Below, in pieces: positions 24,753-37,600 of a DNA stretch of 64,000 nt. A model generated the notes under the pieces. The model was not told the origin of the DNA. It saw only the letters and a program-made list of their open reading frames with translations, and made no database searches. The stretch is from Lobosporangium transversale. Lineage: Eukaryota; Mortierellomycota; Mortierellomycetes; Mortierellales; Mortierellaceae. The first letter of the stretch is position 1. The number at the start of each line of letters is the position of its first letter. Both the position numbers and the translations under genes were made by a program. The stretch spans positions 62,001 to 126,000 of the forward strand of contig NW_019029033.1 in assembly GCF_002105155.1 (NCBI RefSeq), read 5' to 3'.

Positions 24753-27186
24753 CGGCATATCGTCTCCCAGATACATAGAGTTTGACTTTCACGAGCAATG
24801 CAAGGGAATGAAATATGAAAATATTGAGCGCCTGGTCAAGAGTCTAGAGGCACCCATACAAGAGCTGGGCTACTGCTGGTTAACACCAAAGAATGACAGC
24901 AAGTCCTTGGACCGCCTTTTTGTCCAGAAGGGTGTCATTCGAACAAACTGCATGGATTGTCTCGATCGCACTAATGTCGTCCAGAGCGCTATCGGCCGTT
25001 ATATTTTGAATCATCAACTTTTACGACTTGGTATTGCCTCGTTCCCTGACAAGGGGCTCTCTGTGTACGAGGATTTTGAGAACACCTTCAACCATGTCTG
25101 GGCCAACAATGGAGACGCTATTAGCCGTGAGTATGCCGGTACCAGTGCCTTGAAGGGAGACTTTACTAGGACTGGCAAACGCAACATTCAGGGTATGATC
25201 AATGACGCCACCAACTCAATGGCTAGGATGTATCAAAATACATTCAAGGATTACTTTCGACAAGCCGCCATTGATTACTTATTGGGTGCTACAGAACTGA
25301 ATGTTTTCAGGAACCTCCAAACGACAGCCTTTGGAACGGCCATTATAGCACCACCAGTCTTGCCTCCCGCAATTGCTCCTGCATTGATTGCGGCTTCCGA
25401 ATCAGATCTGCCAGTCATTGCAATCCAAGCAACTAATACCGATGGAACATCAGCCAAGTCTATAGATTCTGAAGTATTACTTCCTTCCCTAATCCCCTAT
25501 CCTTCAGAAACCTTGGTTGCAACTAATGGCATAGATGTGGGTCTTCCATCTGACGAAAAGAAACTGCAGCAGGAGGCGTGGGTCAAGGTCCGTGAAGCAG
25601 CGATTGAAACATCTGCTGAAATTGTCATCTCGCCTGGAGAAGAGCACTGGAAAGGCTGGACATTTATTTGCTGTTCGAATGAGATCACTAGTGCCCTTTT
25701 ATCTTCCTCTTCTCCATACTCACCGCCATCACAGAAACCGTTAAAGTCTCCCAAGAAGAGCACTTTTGTTTTTAATGGCAAAACCGGCAGAAATGTATCT
25801 GTTCCTTTTTTGGATGATCCTCGAGGCGTCTTCTACGAAGAAAAGGTTGTGTTGTTAACAGAAAAGGCTCTGTATATTTGCACCTATGACTATGAGATGG
25901 AGAAAGTGCTCGAGTTCTGGAGGCTGGCTTTGGAAAAGATGGTTGGGATCGATAAAGGCGCATTCTTCTTGTCAGCAAGTGAAAGGGATCCACTTGAGAA
26001 CTATGGGTTTGCAGTTGTGTACCGGGCCAACGTAGGAGGCGAGACGCTGAGAGTGAACAGCGGTAGTGTTCGGAACCGTATGAAGATGGATATTGATCGG
26101 ATGTCCCCTACTTCTCACCCGAATCTAGAGAGTGTGCTTGAGTTGAACGAGGACGCCTCAGAAGCCAGCAGCGCAACTTTACGTAGTAACAGTCCCAGCA
26201 AGGAAGAAGGCGCAAATGGAGAGGATAGTGTCCTTGATGATGATCAGGCAACCAACAGCTCACCCAAAGAAGAGCTGAAGGACATTCGATCTGTGAAGTT
26301 TAAGATTGTGAAGCATCCAGAGACATCTATTATGCCTTTTGTTACGTCCTCATCAGTCAAGGACTTTGAGCAAAACAAGGGCAAGGCCAATCCATCCGGA
26401 TATAAACAAACAGCGCAGGACTGTGTCGAATGGGTGGTTACAGAGATTATTCAGGCAAGATGTGAGCTTATTTCTGATGCTGAGAGGAACACTAGAAACA
26501 AAGGATTGAGCTCTGAGAATGACTCGACAACGAAGGGTAACAACAGCAGCCTTGAAAGTCTATCTGGACAGCAGCAACAACAAAATCGTCAATTTGGACG
26601 CCATGATCGATCGCCTAGCGAAGAATATAATTATCAACCGCTACCGGCAACGCAATGGTCCTCTGTACAAGTTGACTTGGTAGTACGGGACAGGGTGCTT
26701 CAGAGTCTGGAAGTGGCGGGTCAATTGGAAAAACATTCTCTAAAGGGTAAACAAAAGAAGAACAAGAGGTCCAAAAAGCCATTCTCAGGACTCTTTTCAT
26801 CACCATCCTCCTCTTCTCCCTCTCCTTCCTCTAAAGTTTCCAGAGAAACGACGACGGCCCTACAGCCTATAGCCTCTGCTGTTCCTGCGACTTCCCCAAG
26901 CAACAACAAATCATGGCTCAAGAAATGGCAATTGGGGCTAGATACAGAGGATGAGACAGAGGATGAGGATGAAGTCCCATTGCCAGTAGACATTGGCAAC
27001 GATAAGAAGGACAACAACAGCAACCCAATTATGGAACATAAAATTGATACAACGAACCAACAAGCGAAAGCGAATGTCGATCAGTCGCTCTTCACTACTG
27101 AAACCACGTCCTCTGCCCACCACAGCCCCCGTAGCCGTAACCAAGGTGTTTTTGCAAAGTTCAAGCAGGCTGTGAAGAATTTGTAA
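22142..27186 (+). CDS. Sac-domain phosphoinositide phosphatase with hSac2 domain (Sac2/INPP5F-like), six exons
   Basis: Exons 22142-22412, 22540-22614, 22702-23972, 24075-24272, 24386-24657 and 24771-27186 join in phase to 1500 aa. The Sac domain begins in exons 1-3 (VYGCIGSLEL, FITSVKPLGDI), is interrupted by a long Ser/Pro-rich insert, and resumes with FYFSTEFNLL, FWWNEHLLKDF and FILPVMQGY. The catalytic CX5R(T/S) motif is CMDCLDRT at about residue 756. An hSac2 homology domain follows (KGWTFICC through DPRGVFYEEKVVLLTEKALYICTYDYE and the LENYGFAVVYR region), so the closest described relatives are Sac2/INPP5F, which removes the 4-phosphate of PI(4)P in endocytic membranes. The C-terminus is disordered with basic and acidic patches and a Gln run. 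Four of the five introns carry T runs of 18-32 nt. Confidence 0.88.
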
Positions 27187-27210
27187 CATGGGGTGATGAT
27201 GGATTGAAAC

Positions 27211-27241
<31 letters not shown>

Positions 27242-27575
27242 ATCGTCTAGTCGTATGTCTTGTAATTCAAGTGAATGCTTGCTATTATAATGTGTATAAT
27301 TGTACAAAAAGTTGCTAATCGAAACGGAACATTACAAAAACTAGCTAATTTTAAAGGTCCATCGATATCAAATGCCTGATAAAGAGAGTATAAAAAGTGA
27401 GAAATGTGCAGTAGTTAAAGAAAAATAATAATAATAACAAAAAAAAAAAAAAAAAATACAATAAAATAAATGTCATGTATTAGTAAGAATGATCATGTCA
27501 ACTATTCCGTAGAGTAACAATGATGAATTATTCTTACTATTATTGCTTTCTTTCTTTCTTTCTTCTTTCTCAGAC
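27187..27575. other. Convergent 3' region between the Sac-domain gene and RFC3
   Basis: Contains a T run followed by A run near 27210-27241, an AATAATAATAA tract and an A run near 27424-27457, and a CTTT repeat near 27548-27572 adjoining the RFC3 stop. I see no gene. Confidence 0.5.
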
Positions 27576-29428
27576 TTACCTCTTATAAACGCTCATGATT
27601 TTTGCAACAAATGCTTCGAGATGGAAGATAGCCTTTTGACCGGAGCGTAGTCTATGTTCGTAGAATGCTGCCTCCTGTGCAAATCTGAACTTCATTTCAT
27701 CGCCATCTACTTTATGAATCAGCTCTTTAGCAAGTGTCTATTTATTGTATTAGAAAAAAAAAAAAAAAAAACAAACAAACAAACAAACAAACAAACAAAC
27801 AGTTAAGATACTGTGGCAAAAAGAGAGCATTCAAAAGCACTGGTTTGTTTACTTTGCCTTTGCTTACCTTCAAGATGGTGGTAGGGTCGATACAGTGATT
27901 AATAAGTTCATATAGTTTGCCACGAACATTTTGCAACCTATGGGAGGGGTTTTTTTTTTTTTTTTTTTTTTTTTATAAGCGTTAAAATTAATATTACAAG
28001 AGCGCAGAGTTTCATGGAGAAACGATATACAATTATATGCATAAAAGGAAATGTGGAGCATACTGTTCAGGGCTCTGCGTCCTCATAATATCTATCATGA
28101 TACCGCGGACAAAATCCTCCCAATCCATGCGTGGAACCTCCTGATTATCTTTGAACGGATGGCTTGATAACAATAAAGATGGTAAAACAAGAGGAAAAAA
28201 AAAAAAAAAATACAGTTGCTCCCCGGTTAAGTTTTCTTTTTTTTTTCTTGCTTTCCAATAAAACACAAACCTTATAGAGATTGATAGAGATTGACCAGTA
28301 GAGTTTTCATAACATAGTGATCCTCACCATTGTACTTTGGCTGTTTCCAACATTAAAATGGCTCTCCTCAGATTCCGTCCCGAGTCTTCAGCTAAGCGAA
28401 GGGCGAATGATTCAGGCAAGGGTCCACAATGCTCCTTCTTGACGACTTTATGTAATACTTTACAGATCTCCTGTGTCGTAGGAGCGCCCACACGGACCAA
28501 GAGACAACGAGATTGGATAGGAGCAATGATTTTAGAGGTTGTGTTACAGCACATGATGATTCGAAGGTTGCCCATGTATTTTTCCATGGTTCGACGTAAA
28601 CCAGCTTGAGCATCTCTTGACAAGAGGTCTGCCTCATGGATGACGACGACTTTGAAACGCTTCTGAGCAGCAGCATCGACCTGTTGTGTTTGAGCGACTT
28701 CTTTGAGTAACTCCTGGATGACGACTCTGTCATAATTCCCAACATCGCTAAGTTAGTTTGAAATATGAATAAAAGAGGTTAAGAAATTGATTGAGCTCCT
28801 TTTCCTTTTCCTTTTCCTTTTCTTTTTCTAGTTAAGCAACCGTAGTGTACCTTGGGTTGACTTCCAAGTGATAATTACTGGAGACAATGTTTAATTCCAT
28901 TTTTCTTTTGGAGGGCGTTTCAAAGATACGTTGATCAATCTTGATCTATTTTTATGGTATTTTTTCACATTATGGTAATTATGGTTATAGGAAAAGGTTA
29001 ATATGAAGCAAAAGCAAAGAGCAAAAGCAGAAACAAAAAAAAAAAAAAAAAAAAAAAATCAAAGGGATAAATAAAATACCTTTTCTGAACCTGGACCAAA
29101 CAATTCACGTAGAATAGCGACGATACGAGTCTTTTTGCCAGCTCCAGGGGGCCCAAAGACAAGCATGTGAGGGAAGTCTCCAGATGAGCACTAATGCAAG
29201 TTTAATATCAGGTGAATTGACCCCCTTATTAAGGAATATTACTCTGAAATATGTAAAAGTGAAAAGTGAAGGACTAGTTTTGGTGGCGTTGCCTAGTTTC
29301 CAATGGTTCTTTTATTGTTATTACTGTTAGATTTGTTTTACCAGTTTTTTGAGATGTACGGAGAGATCAGCATGGAAATCTAGTTTATCAAGGTTGCTGG
29401 GCCTATGTTTATCTACCCAAAGTGCCAT
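27576..29428 (-). CDS. RFC3: Replication factor C subunit (RFC3; yeast Rfc5 equivalent), seven exons
   Basis: Exons 29428-29342, 29190-29080, 28945-28851, 28747-28328, 28162-28064, 27937-27868 and 27737-27576 join in phase to 347 aa (human RFC3 is 356). It is one of five AAA+ subunits of the clamp loader that opens PCNA and places it at primer-template junctions in the nucleus. The N-terminus [10 protein letters not shown] matches the family; the P-loop is GPPGAGKKT; the Walker-B position reads [10 protein letters not shown] rather than the classical DEAD, as expected for this subunit, and the SRC motif lies in [12 protein letters not shown]. The C-terminal collar domain ends [16 protein letters not shown]. 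The terminal AGGTAAGT could also act as a donor, so a short extra 3' exon is possible. The intron at 27738-27867 holds a (CAAA)n run, and other introns hold homopolymers on either strand. Confidence 0.92.
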
Positions 29429-29993
29429 GATGTTTGCTGGGAATGTCTACTTTCCTGTGTGAGTCTGGGCGAGAATGAATGTTGAATTAAAAAAAAATAA
29501 AGAACCATGTAGTCGCGTCATTTGTTAAATAACTTTGAGTCCTTTGGACGCGATCAAGAGTCAATATCGTAAATACGTAAATATCAAAAGGAGAGCAGTC
29601 ACTTGCTGAATAGCTTTTTTTTTTTTAGTGACTTGCATAGACTGAACTGCTACTGCGGAAGGAAGGGCCAAACATGGATCAGGAACAACCATTCTTACTT
29701 TTTAGTATATTCCTATATTCCTGATAATAAGAGGAGGAAGAGGGAAGGAAGTACGACGATACACCATGTTTTACAGATTATGATCTGGTATGGCAATGTC
29801 TATTTCTGCCTTATTCGTCCTGTTCTGCGCTGCGGCACGTAAAAATTACAGCGAATCAACTCTTCGGTGACTTCGATGCCCTCCATATTTTTATTTTTTT
29901 CCCTCTCTTTTTAAACGATCGGTCCCTTTTTTTATTTTTTTTTTTATTTTCTCCAGTTGAATCGCTTTTCTTTCACTTTCACCAACATTCACA
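29429..29993. promoter_or_regulatory. Divergent promoter region between RFC3 and eIF5B
   Basis: About 565 bp between divergent genes. T-rich runs near 29616-29627 and 29925-29950 and a CT-rich leader precede the eIF5B ATG. No specific element is recognised; a short open frame at 29603-29842 has no support. Confidence 0.4.
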
Positions 29994-32900
29994 ATGCCGC
30001 CAAAGAAAGGAAACAAGAAAAAAAAACAGGACGACTACTGGTAAATACTTCACTCCATTCTCTCTCTTCACACTCATTCTTTGATTCACATCACGCTGTC
30101 TTGATCTGAAACAATATATTAACGGGATTCTTCATGGGACAAAGGAAAAAAAAAAAAAATCTCTTCTCCACTCAATATTAAAAAAAGAAAAAAAAAAGTA
30201 CATCCACTGACGTCCTATCTTTTTTTATCACATCGACCAAACAGGGAGAATGAGTTTGAACAGGACCAGGAAGCTCTTGGTGTCACCAGTGCAGAACCCG
30301 CTCCCGAGGTCGATATTCCTCAACATGTCCTTAATGAGGATGACGATGAGGATGGCGGTTTGATGAGCATGGTTGCAAAGGCCTCCAAGAAGCAACAGCC
30401 CAAGAAACAGGAACCAGTAATCCCTGCTGACGATAACCTTGATGACTTTGGCGAGCCCGTAGTCAAGTTAAAGACCAAGAAGGAGAAGGAGCGTGAGAAG
30501 AAGGAGAAGGAAAAAGAAAAGAAGCGTCTTGCGGCTGAAAAGGCAAAGAAAGAAGCTTCCACCAAGAAACAGGATGAGGAGACAACATCTACAGAAGCCG
30601 CTCCTGCTTCCAAGCCTACTCCTGCTCCTGCTCCTGCTCCTGCCTCTGCCTCTGCTCCAACCCCTGCCCAAGATGACGAGGATGATGAAGATGAAGATGA
30701 CGCCGCCGGTGGATCAAAATCTAAAAATAAAAAGAAAAAGAAAAAAGCTGCTGCTCCCAAGGAAGAGGTCAAGCCCAAGAAGAAGGGACCTGCAGGATTG
30801 AATGCTCTCAAGGTTTGTCAGCCATTCTTGTCTCCTCTTGATGCTACTGCCCCTCATTATTATGATCTTGAGCTTCACCATTTGTTTCATCATTAACAAT
30901 TTACACACTTTTTTTTTTTCTCCTTCTTCTTTCTTCTATAGGCAATGCTTGAGAAGCAGCGCGCCGAGGAAGAGGAATTGCGTCGCAAAGAGGAGGAAGA
31001 GCGACTTAAGGAAGAAGAGAGATTGCGCAAGATCGAAGAAGAGGAAGCTGCCAAAGCTGCAGCAAAGGCCAGGAAAAAGGAAAAGGAGAAGGCTAAACTC
31101 GAACAGAAGCGAAAGGAAGGAACACTCTTAACAAAGGCGCAAAAGGAAGCCCAGGCTAAAGCTGCATTGCGTAAGCAGCAGCTCCTAGAATCTGGAGTCA
31201 TCGTTGAGGGTCTGGAGAAGGATACCACTGAAAAGCCCAAAAAGGTTGTCTATGGTAAGAAGAAGAAGAACAATAATCAACAACAACAACAGCAGCAGCA
31301 GCAGCAGCAGCAGTCTCAGACATCACCACCCTCATCACCAAAGACCACTGCTCCTGTCAAAGACGTTGCACCCGTCTCGGCCGCAGCCTCGGACAAGGAC
31401 GAGGATGAGGAAGCAGACAGCTGGGAAGCCGCAGCAGAGAAGGTTAAGGCACCTAGTCTTGAGGATAAGGACGAAGGTGTCAAGGAGAGCTGGAGCCAGC
31501 CTAGTGAAGAGGAAGATGACGTCAAGGAAAGCTGGGACCAAAGTAGTGATGAGGAAAAAAAGAAGGAAGAGAAGAAGGCAAAAACTGTTACCCCCCCTGC
31601 GGCAAAGGCCACTCCATCAAAGGCTACTTCAATAAAGGCTGCCCCCGCCAAAGCTACCCCTACCAAGGGTGCTCCTGCAAAGGCCGCCTCTACAAAAATT
31701 ACACCCGCAAAGGGCGCTCCTACCAACAAGAAGGGTGCACCTGCCAACAAGCAGGTCGAATCAGAATCTTCAGAAGACTCTGAGGATGATGAATCGGAAG
31801 GGGGCTCGGATGACTCTTCAGATTACTCGGACTCGGATGAAGACTCGGATTCAGAGCAGGAGACTTCGACCGCAAAGGCAGAGCGTATTCGTAAGGAACA
31901 AGCTGCAGAGCGTAGAAAGGCTCGTATTGCTGCTGCCATGGCCGCTCGTTCAAAGGATGATTTGCGCTCACCTATTTGCTGTATTTTGGGACATGTCGAT
32001 ACTGGAAAGACAAAGTTACTGGACAAGATTCGTCAAACTAACGTTCAGGAAGGTGAAGCTGGAGGAATTACCCAGCAGATTGGTGCTACTTATTTCCCTC
32101 TGGAAACCATCAAGGCCAAGACTGCGGTTTTGAACAAGGATGGTTCCAAGGTCTACAAGCTTCCCGGTCTCTTGATCATTGATACACCTGGACACGAGTC
32201 CTTCACGAACTTGCGTTCGCGTGGTTCCTCACTCTGCAACATCGCCATTTTAGTCGTTGATATCATGCACGGTCTTGAGCCTCAGACACTTGAATCCCTG
32301 AAATTACTCCGTGACAGAAAGACACCCTTCATTGTCGCCTTGAACAAAGTCGATCGTCTCTTCGGCTGGAAAGCCATCCCCGACAACTCCTTTGTGGATT
32401 CGCTCTCACAGCAGTCAGTCTCTGTCCAGCGTGAGTTTGAGACTCGTAAAGACGCCGTCATCACTGCCTTCCAGGAGAACGGATTAAACGCCACACTTTA
32501 TTATGATAACAAGAACATGGGCAAATATGTCTCGTTGGTCCCCACCTCAGCTCACACAGGGGAGGGTATCCCCGACATGATCATGTTGTTGGTAGAATTG
32601 ACACAGAACCGTATGAGTGAAAGTCTCATGTATATCTCGGAACTGGAATGTACGGTTCTGGAAGTCAAGGTTATTGAGGGTCTTGGAACCACGATTGACG
32701 TTGTCTTATCAAACGGTGTCCTCAGGGAAGGTGATCGTATTGTTGTCTGTGGTCTCAATGGGGCAATCGCCACAACCGTTCGTGCACTATTGACACCACA
32801 ACCCCTCAAAGAATTACGTGTAAAGTCTGCATATGTCCATCATAAAGAGATCAAGGCTGCAATGGGTATTAAGATTGCCGCACCTGATCTCGAAAAGGCC

Positions 32901-33893
32901 ATTGCAGGTTCTCGTTTGCTAGTTGTAGGCCCTGATGATGATGAGGATCAATTGAAGGACGAGGTTATGAGTGACCTCAAGACGCTGTTGACATCTATTG
33001 ATAAATCGGGCCAAGGAGTCTGTGTACAAGCATCCACTCTGGGATCACTAGAAGCCTTGCTCGAGTTCTTGCGTGTTTCCAAGATTCCAGTCTCGGGCAT
33101 CAATATTGGACCGGTTCATAAGAAAGATATCATGCGTGCCAGTACCATGTTGGAAAAGTCCAAAGAATTAGCTTGCCTGCTGTGTTTCGACGTCAAGGTC
33201 GATAAGGAAGCAGAACAGATGGCGGAAGAGATGGGCATCAAGATTTTCAAGGCTGATATTATTTATCATTTGTTTGACCAATTCACAGCTTATCATAAGC
33301 AACTAACAGAGGAACGCCGTAAGGACCAGGCCCCTTCCGCAGTCTTCCCCTGTATTCTCAAGATGGTACCGGGTGCTATCTTCAATAAGAAGGATCCTAT
33401 CATTATTGGTGTAGATGTTGTAGAAGGTGTGATGAAACAAGGTACCCCTCTTTGTGTTATTAACGTGGATCCAGAGACAAAGGCAAAGGAGATTGTGTAT
33501 CTGGGCAAGATTACATCGATGGAGCAGAATCACAAGCAAGTCGAAGTAGTCAAGAAGGGAGGTTCGGGAGGAGGAGTGGCTATCAAGATCGAGTGTGCTG
33601 TCTACGAAAACGCAAAGACATTCGGGCGACATTTCAACGAACAATCCGAGTTCTACTCGATGATCTCACGTGAATCCATCAATATCTTGAAGGAGTCCTT
33701 CCGTAATGATCTGAGCAAGGAGGAATGGGCCTTGGTTGTCAAGCTCAAGGCAAAGTATGTATCATTTTGTGCTGCTGTTGTCCTGGAGTTCATTACAAGC
33801 ATACAAACAAACGTTGATTCGAATGATTTACTAACCTTTTTATTATTTCATTTTTCTTTCCTGTATCGTTTATTTAGGCTAGACATTGTTTAA
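29994..33893 (+). CDS. FUN12: Translation initiation factor eIF5B, four exons
   Basis: Exons 29994-30040, 30245-30812, 30942-33754 and 33878-33893 join in phase to 1147 aa (yeast 1002, human about 1220). eIF5B is the cytoplasmic GTPase that joins the 60S subunit to the 48S complex. The N-terminal half is a charged, disordered region with lysine- and glutamate-rich coiled coil, a poly-Gln run and Lys/Ala/Pro repeats. The G domain has G1 GHVDTGKT at residues 555-562, switch residues [11 protein letters not shown]3 DTPGH and G4 NKVD. Domains II-IV follow, with the C-terminal motif around [20 protein letters not shown]. The last exon encodes only the final five residues (KLDIV, the first codon split) after a gtatgt donor; without it the frame runs on into intron sequence. 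The first exon is also short (47 nt). Confidence 0.95.
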
Positions 33894-36330
33894 TAGTTTT
33901 AATTCAAAAGCAACAAAAAACAATAAAAAACAATTTTGCATTTTGCCACAGCATTGCAGGCAGCGTTACCCTGTGGAAATTCACCAGCACGGCATGCATT
34001 CACTTGAGAAATGAAAAGAGAAAGCAGTGTTTCCCATATTAACTTCCACAAGCCCGAACAGATGGAGCCAAAAAAAAAAAAAAAAAAAAAAAACCTTTAC
34101 AACTACTAGCTTTTCAGATTCTTCTGAGGATCCATTTCTCTCTCTTGCCAAGAGCATGCATTGGTTCATGAGGCTGCCACATTGTCCTGCCTGGATAGTG
34201 CTGGCTTTGTGTGGCATGCTGCTGTACCGAAGGATTGAGGACTGAGGAACTGAGGAACTGAGGAACTTGAGCGACGTGTGTGATATATACAGAAGAAAAA
34301 AACAAAAGTGATATTCTAGGTGATTGATCCCTGCTTTATCATCTGACTTCACAAACATTGTAATGACAAACAATTTAAAACAATTTCTGGAGCTGAATGG
34401 AATAAACTCGCTGAGCACTGCTAGACAGCGATAAAAAGAAGAGAGTGCTTCGTTCCTTAGTTCAGTCTTTCCCTTATCACGAGACCCTTGCTTCTTCATC
34501 TAGCGGCGCGCATCGTCTGTCGCTAGAAGCATACAGTCGTCATTGTCCACGATGAACCAACAATCTTCATTAGCCCATTATCCTATCCTATTATCCCATC
34601 CTCCCATTGTCAACACTTCTAATCAACTCTGACAGCTCGTCCGTCTCTTCGCTGGCCCAGACTTTTACAACAAGTTAAACTCCTGTTGCAAACCACACAG
34701 GACTCATTTCCCTGTTTGCCTTGCTGTACTTTCGACAGACAACCCTGTCTTCCTGCAGCCTAATGTGACCTACCTCAAGGCTTCCTAGGCCCAACTCAAC
34801 TCAAAACAAGCTCATCCAGAACAAAGGCTGCTGCCATCCTGAAGTCTCACTCCAAATAGAGCATGGATGAATCTCCTTAGACAGGGTTCCTCTCCAAACA
34901 TTGACTCCTGCGAGCGAGCCCCTTTGTCCTTTGTACCAACCTATTACAACAGACCTCTTCGAATTTGGTCTCGAAGCGTCTGCATCACCTTGATAGATTA
35001 AGACGGATCCAGATATAATGAATAAAAACAGTTTTCTCTGCTCTGACTTTCCTATACTTTATCTTGCTCAAAGCCAAAGTCCTTGATAGCACCAGCTTGC
35101 AGTATCCCTGTTCGACTGATCAATCAAAACAAGTAAACAGGCGATCTAAGGTTCCCTCTATGCTCTTTGCCTTGGCCCTAATGGGCAGTAAAGTATGACC
35201 TTCAGTCTTACCACTTGATTGGAATGGTAGGATGAGAAGACTCGAGCTAAGCTTATAGTCCCAATACTGATCCTGGTCCTGCGCTGGCAGGCACTGAAGA
35301 CTGTGGACATGAATGCAGGGAGGGAACAAGCTTATCATTCATGGTACAGCAATAGACATCTAAAAGAAGCTTAAGCAAAGCTCTAACAAAGGTAACCTTT
35401 GCTTCACTCATTTTGCGGAGCAGATTTAGCCTCATTCTATAACATACCCAGAAGTGAACTGTGCTCCGTCCACCACCGGACCTTCCAGCTTCTCCTGATC
35501 CAATCATCATTCCTTTGTCCTGATCAATCTCTAAAGAAAGTCTATTTCATATATCCGCATCCCCTTGCCCAAGCTCTTCTTTCTTTTTGATTACATCGTC
35601 CTGTCTCAATGCATCTTCCTACTGATCATACCATCCTGCCCCAGCGCTTCTTTCTCTTCTTAATACTTTAGCTCTTGCCCTAGCCACCTTCGCTGTCATT
35701 CCTTTGTTTCCATCACTATCAAAAATGAGCTTGATAACTGCTTAACTGCTTGGCTTTCTGCCACAGGGGCTGCGATAAAAGACGATCTTTTATTAAGTGT
35801 GAGCTCTATTTTAAAGTGCGTAAGCTGTCTCGTACCGGTGTAGCTTTCATGGTCTTTCCCCGTGCTATTGGTAGCCCTTGGCAAAGGACGTGGCCCTAAA
35901 GCATATTCAACATCGCTCCATCCTCTCTTACATCCCTTACATCCCTTTACAGCATATTTCATTGTGTACAACATCCATGTTTCATATGGCGTTAGCCATC
36001 TGAGCCCACAGCGCTTACAGCAATTAGGCTTCGGCTCATAGTTTATGAGCCTCGCTGCTGTTATCTCAGAGATGAATGTAATAACCCCATCCACTTCTTC
36101 CACGCCATTAAAGACATGAGGTAAACTCTTTTTGCGTCCCCTCGATCACTAGGCGTATGATACTCATGGGATATACTCTAGTTCTACACTTGGAAAATAC
36201 TGTCAATAAGCTCCTCATCTATAAAGCACAGCTCTGATAAACCAAATTACCTACGCTGCGCTCTCCCTTGCATCCTCCATCTGCCACCATATTACCATCC
36301 TCCAGTCTGACTTTTTTTTTTTAACTGTTA
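33894..36330. other. Long gene-poor region between eIF5B and transposon A
   Basis: Contains an A run near 34068-34093, a 10-bp tandem repeat (GAGGAACT-type) near 34235-34270, and about 1.5 kb of sequence more GC-balanced than intergenic DNA. A 50-codon open stretch at about 34634-34788 (+) and the minus-strand open frame at 35696-36103 look coding-like but are isolated. This may be a degraded mobile element or host gene; I cannot identify it. Confidence 0.35.
35696..36103 (-). other. Unidentified Cys-rich open frame, possibly a gene remnant
   Basis: An open frame of about 135 codons, extendable upstream without a stop for at least a dozen codons. It contains two close cysteine pairs: CCKRCG and, about 30 residues on, CKGCKRGW. 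Together these could bind zinc. Codon texture looks like protein rather than noise. There is no convincing ATG start and no partner exon that I can join. I do not recognise the family. It may be a remnant of a transposon or of a host gene interrupted before transposon A inserted. Confidence 0.25.
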
Positions 36331-36581
36331 CAGTGGTCATCAAAAGTCATTCAATGAATTAGGAATTTCGACATTCTCATTCCTTTCTCCAATTTGATCT
36401 TGCTTGTCGCTAATGAAACTTACGTAGCGAGTTTGACCATCGACAACGTCACTCCTACTACAATGTCAATGAGCTCCTGTTGCTAATTGAAAATTTAGAT
36501 GAATGCCAATTATTGGCATCTCATTGAATGACATTTGAAGAAAATCAGCAGCTTTGCTTTATTTGTTTTTTTTTCTGTTCT

Positions 36582-37600
36582 TCAGCAATGTATACGAGAT
36601 CCTTTCATGCGATGTAGCTCCTCTACCCTTCGTGGCATACTTTCATATAGCTCATCAAGGAAGTCAGGTGGAATAGATGTCCAGATATCCTGTAGTCTTT
36701 CCCATAGTTCATCCGGATCCTTTGGTACCTTCTCATATCCCTTGAGCCGATGATCCATGTAGGCCCATACATTCTCGATAGGGTTGAGGTCAGGAGAATT
36801 TGGAGGCCACTCCAAAGTGGTAATGTGTGACTTAATTAAGAACTCTTTAACCATCCTACACGTATGAACACTTGCATTGTCCTGCTGAAAAATTAACTTT
36901 TCAGGGTCCTGGCCATACCACTTCATGAGCCGAGGACATAATCTTGTAGAACATCAACATATAAAGAGGAATCAACTGTGACAGGGATCCTGCAACCATC
37001 GCCTACACCATGATAAGTGATACAGCCCCACCACATAAGTTTGTTATGTGCTCCCCTTGATCTCTCTCTAACATCTCGATCTTCTAAAGTCCTGTGGCCG
37101 GGTCGCCTATATTGTGTTCTTCCTCCTAAGGACCCTAGCCTTTCAAAAAGCTTTTCGTCCGAGAACATCACTCGCTTCCAGTCATCAACAGTCCAGTCAA
37201 GGTGGTTGAGGGCAAAATTCTTCCTTTTCGCAATCTGCATTTTTGTCAGCCTAGGCTTGAATGGGCGGCCATAGTTTTTCAAACCCTCTGATTTTACATA
37301 GCGTCGGGCAGTCTCTACACTGACATGCACTCCATGGCTCGATCTGATGTATTCTTGAACTGCCAGAATGGATCTAAGTTTCCCCGTATCAACCTCGCGT
37401 GCAATAGCCCTCTTGGTAGCAGGGGAAACCAATGAGGGTCTGCCCATTCTGGGTTTAGGAATATTGTCCTTGACGTCCCTCCTGATCCTTATTGCCGATG
37501 AAATAGAGATACCAAGTTGCCTTGCCACTTCGCTTGTAGACTTCCCTTGTCGAAGTAAGGCCTGAGCATTTTGTACCTTTTCCATAGAAAGCGTCCTCAT
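36582..37600 (-). pseudogene. Tc1-like DD34E transposase of element A, one frameshift
   Basis: The N-terminal part (37600 down to about 36923) has paired helix-turn-helix domains (LLRQGKSTSEVARQLGIS first, then the HVSVETARRYV region) and the first catalytic Asp in MFSDE. The C-terminal part (to 36582) has the second Asp in FQQDNA and the Glu in DLNPIENVW, with 34 residues between them. The two parts lie in different frames: at about 36927-36932 one base is missing between the codons for LGS and MKWYG. All three catalytic residues survive, so the break is probably recent. The ATG at 37600 (MRTLSMEK) is preferred to the earlier in-frame ATG at 37708, which adds an atypical hydrophobic leader. 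The element cannot make its own transposase as read. Confidence 0.85.
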
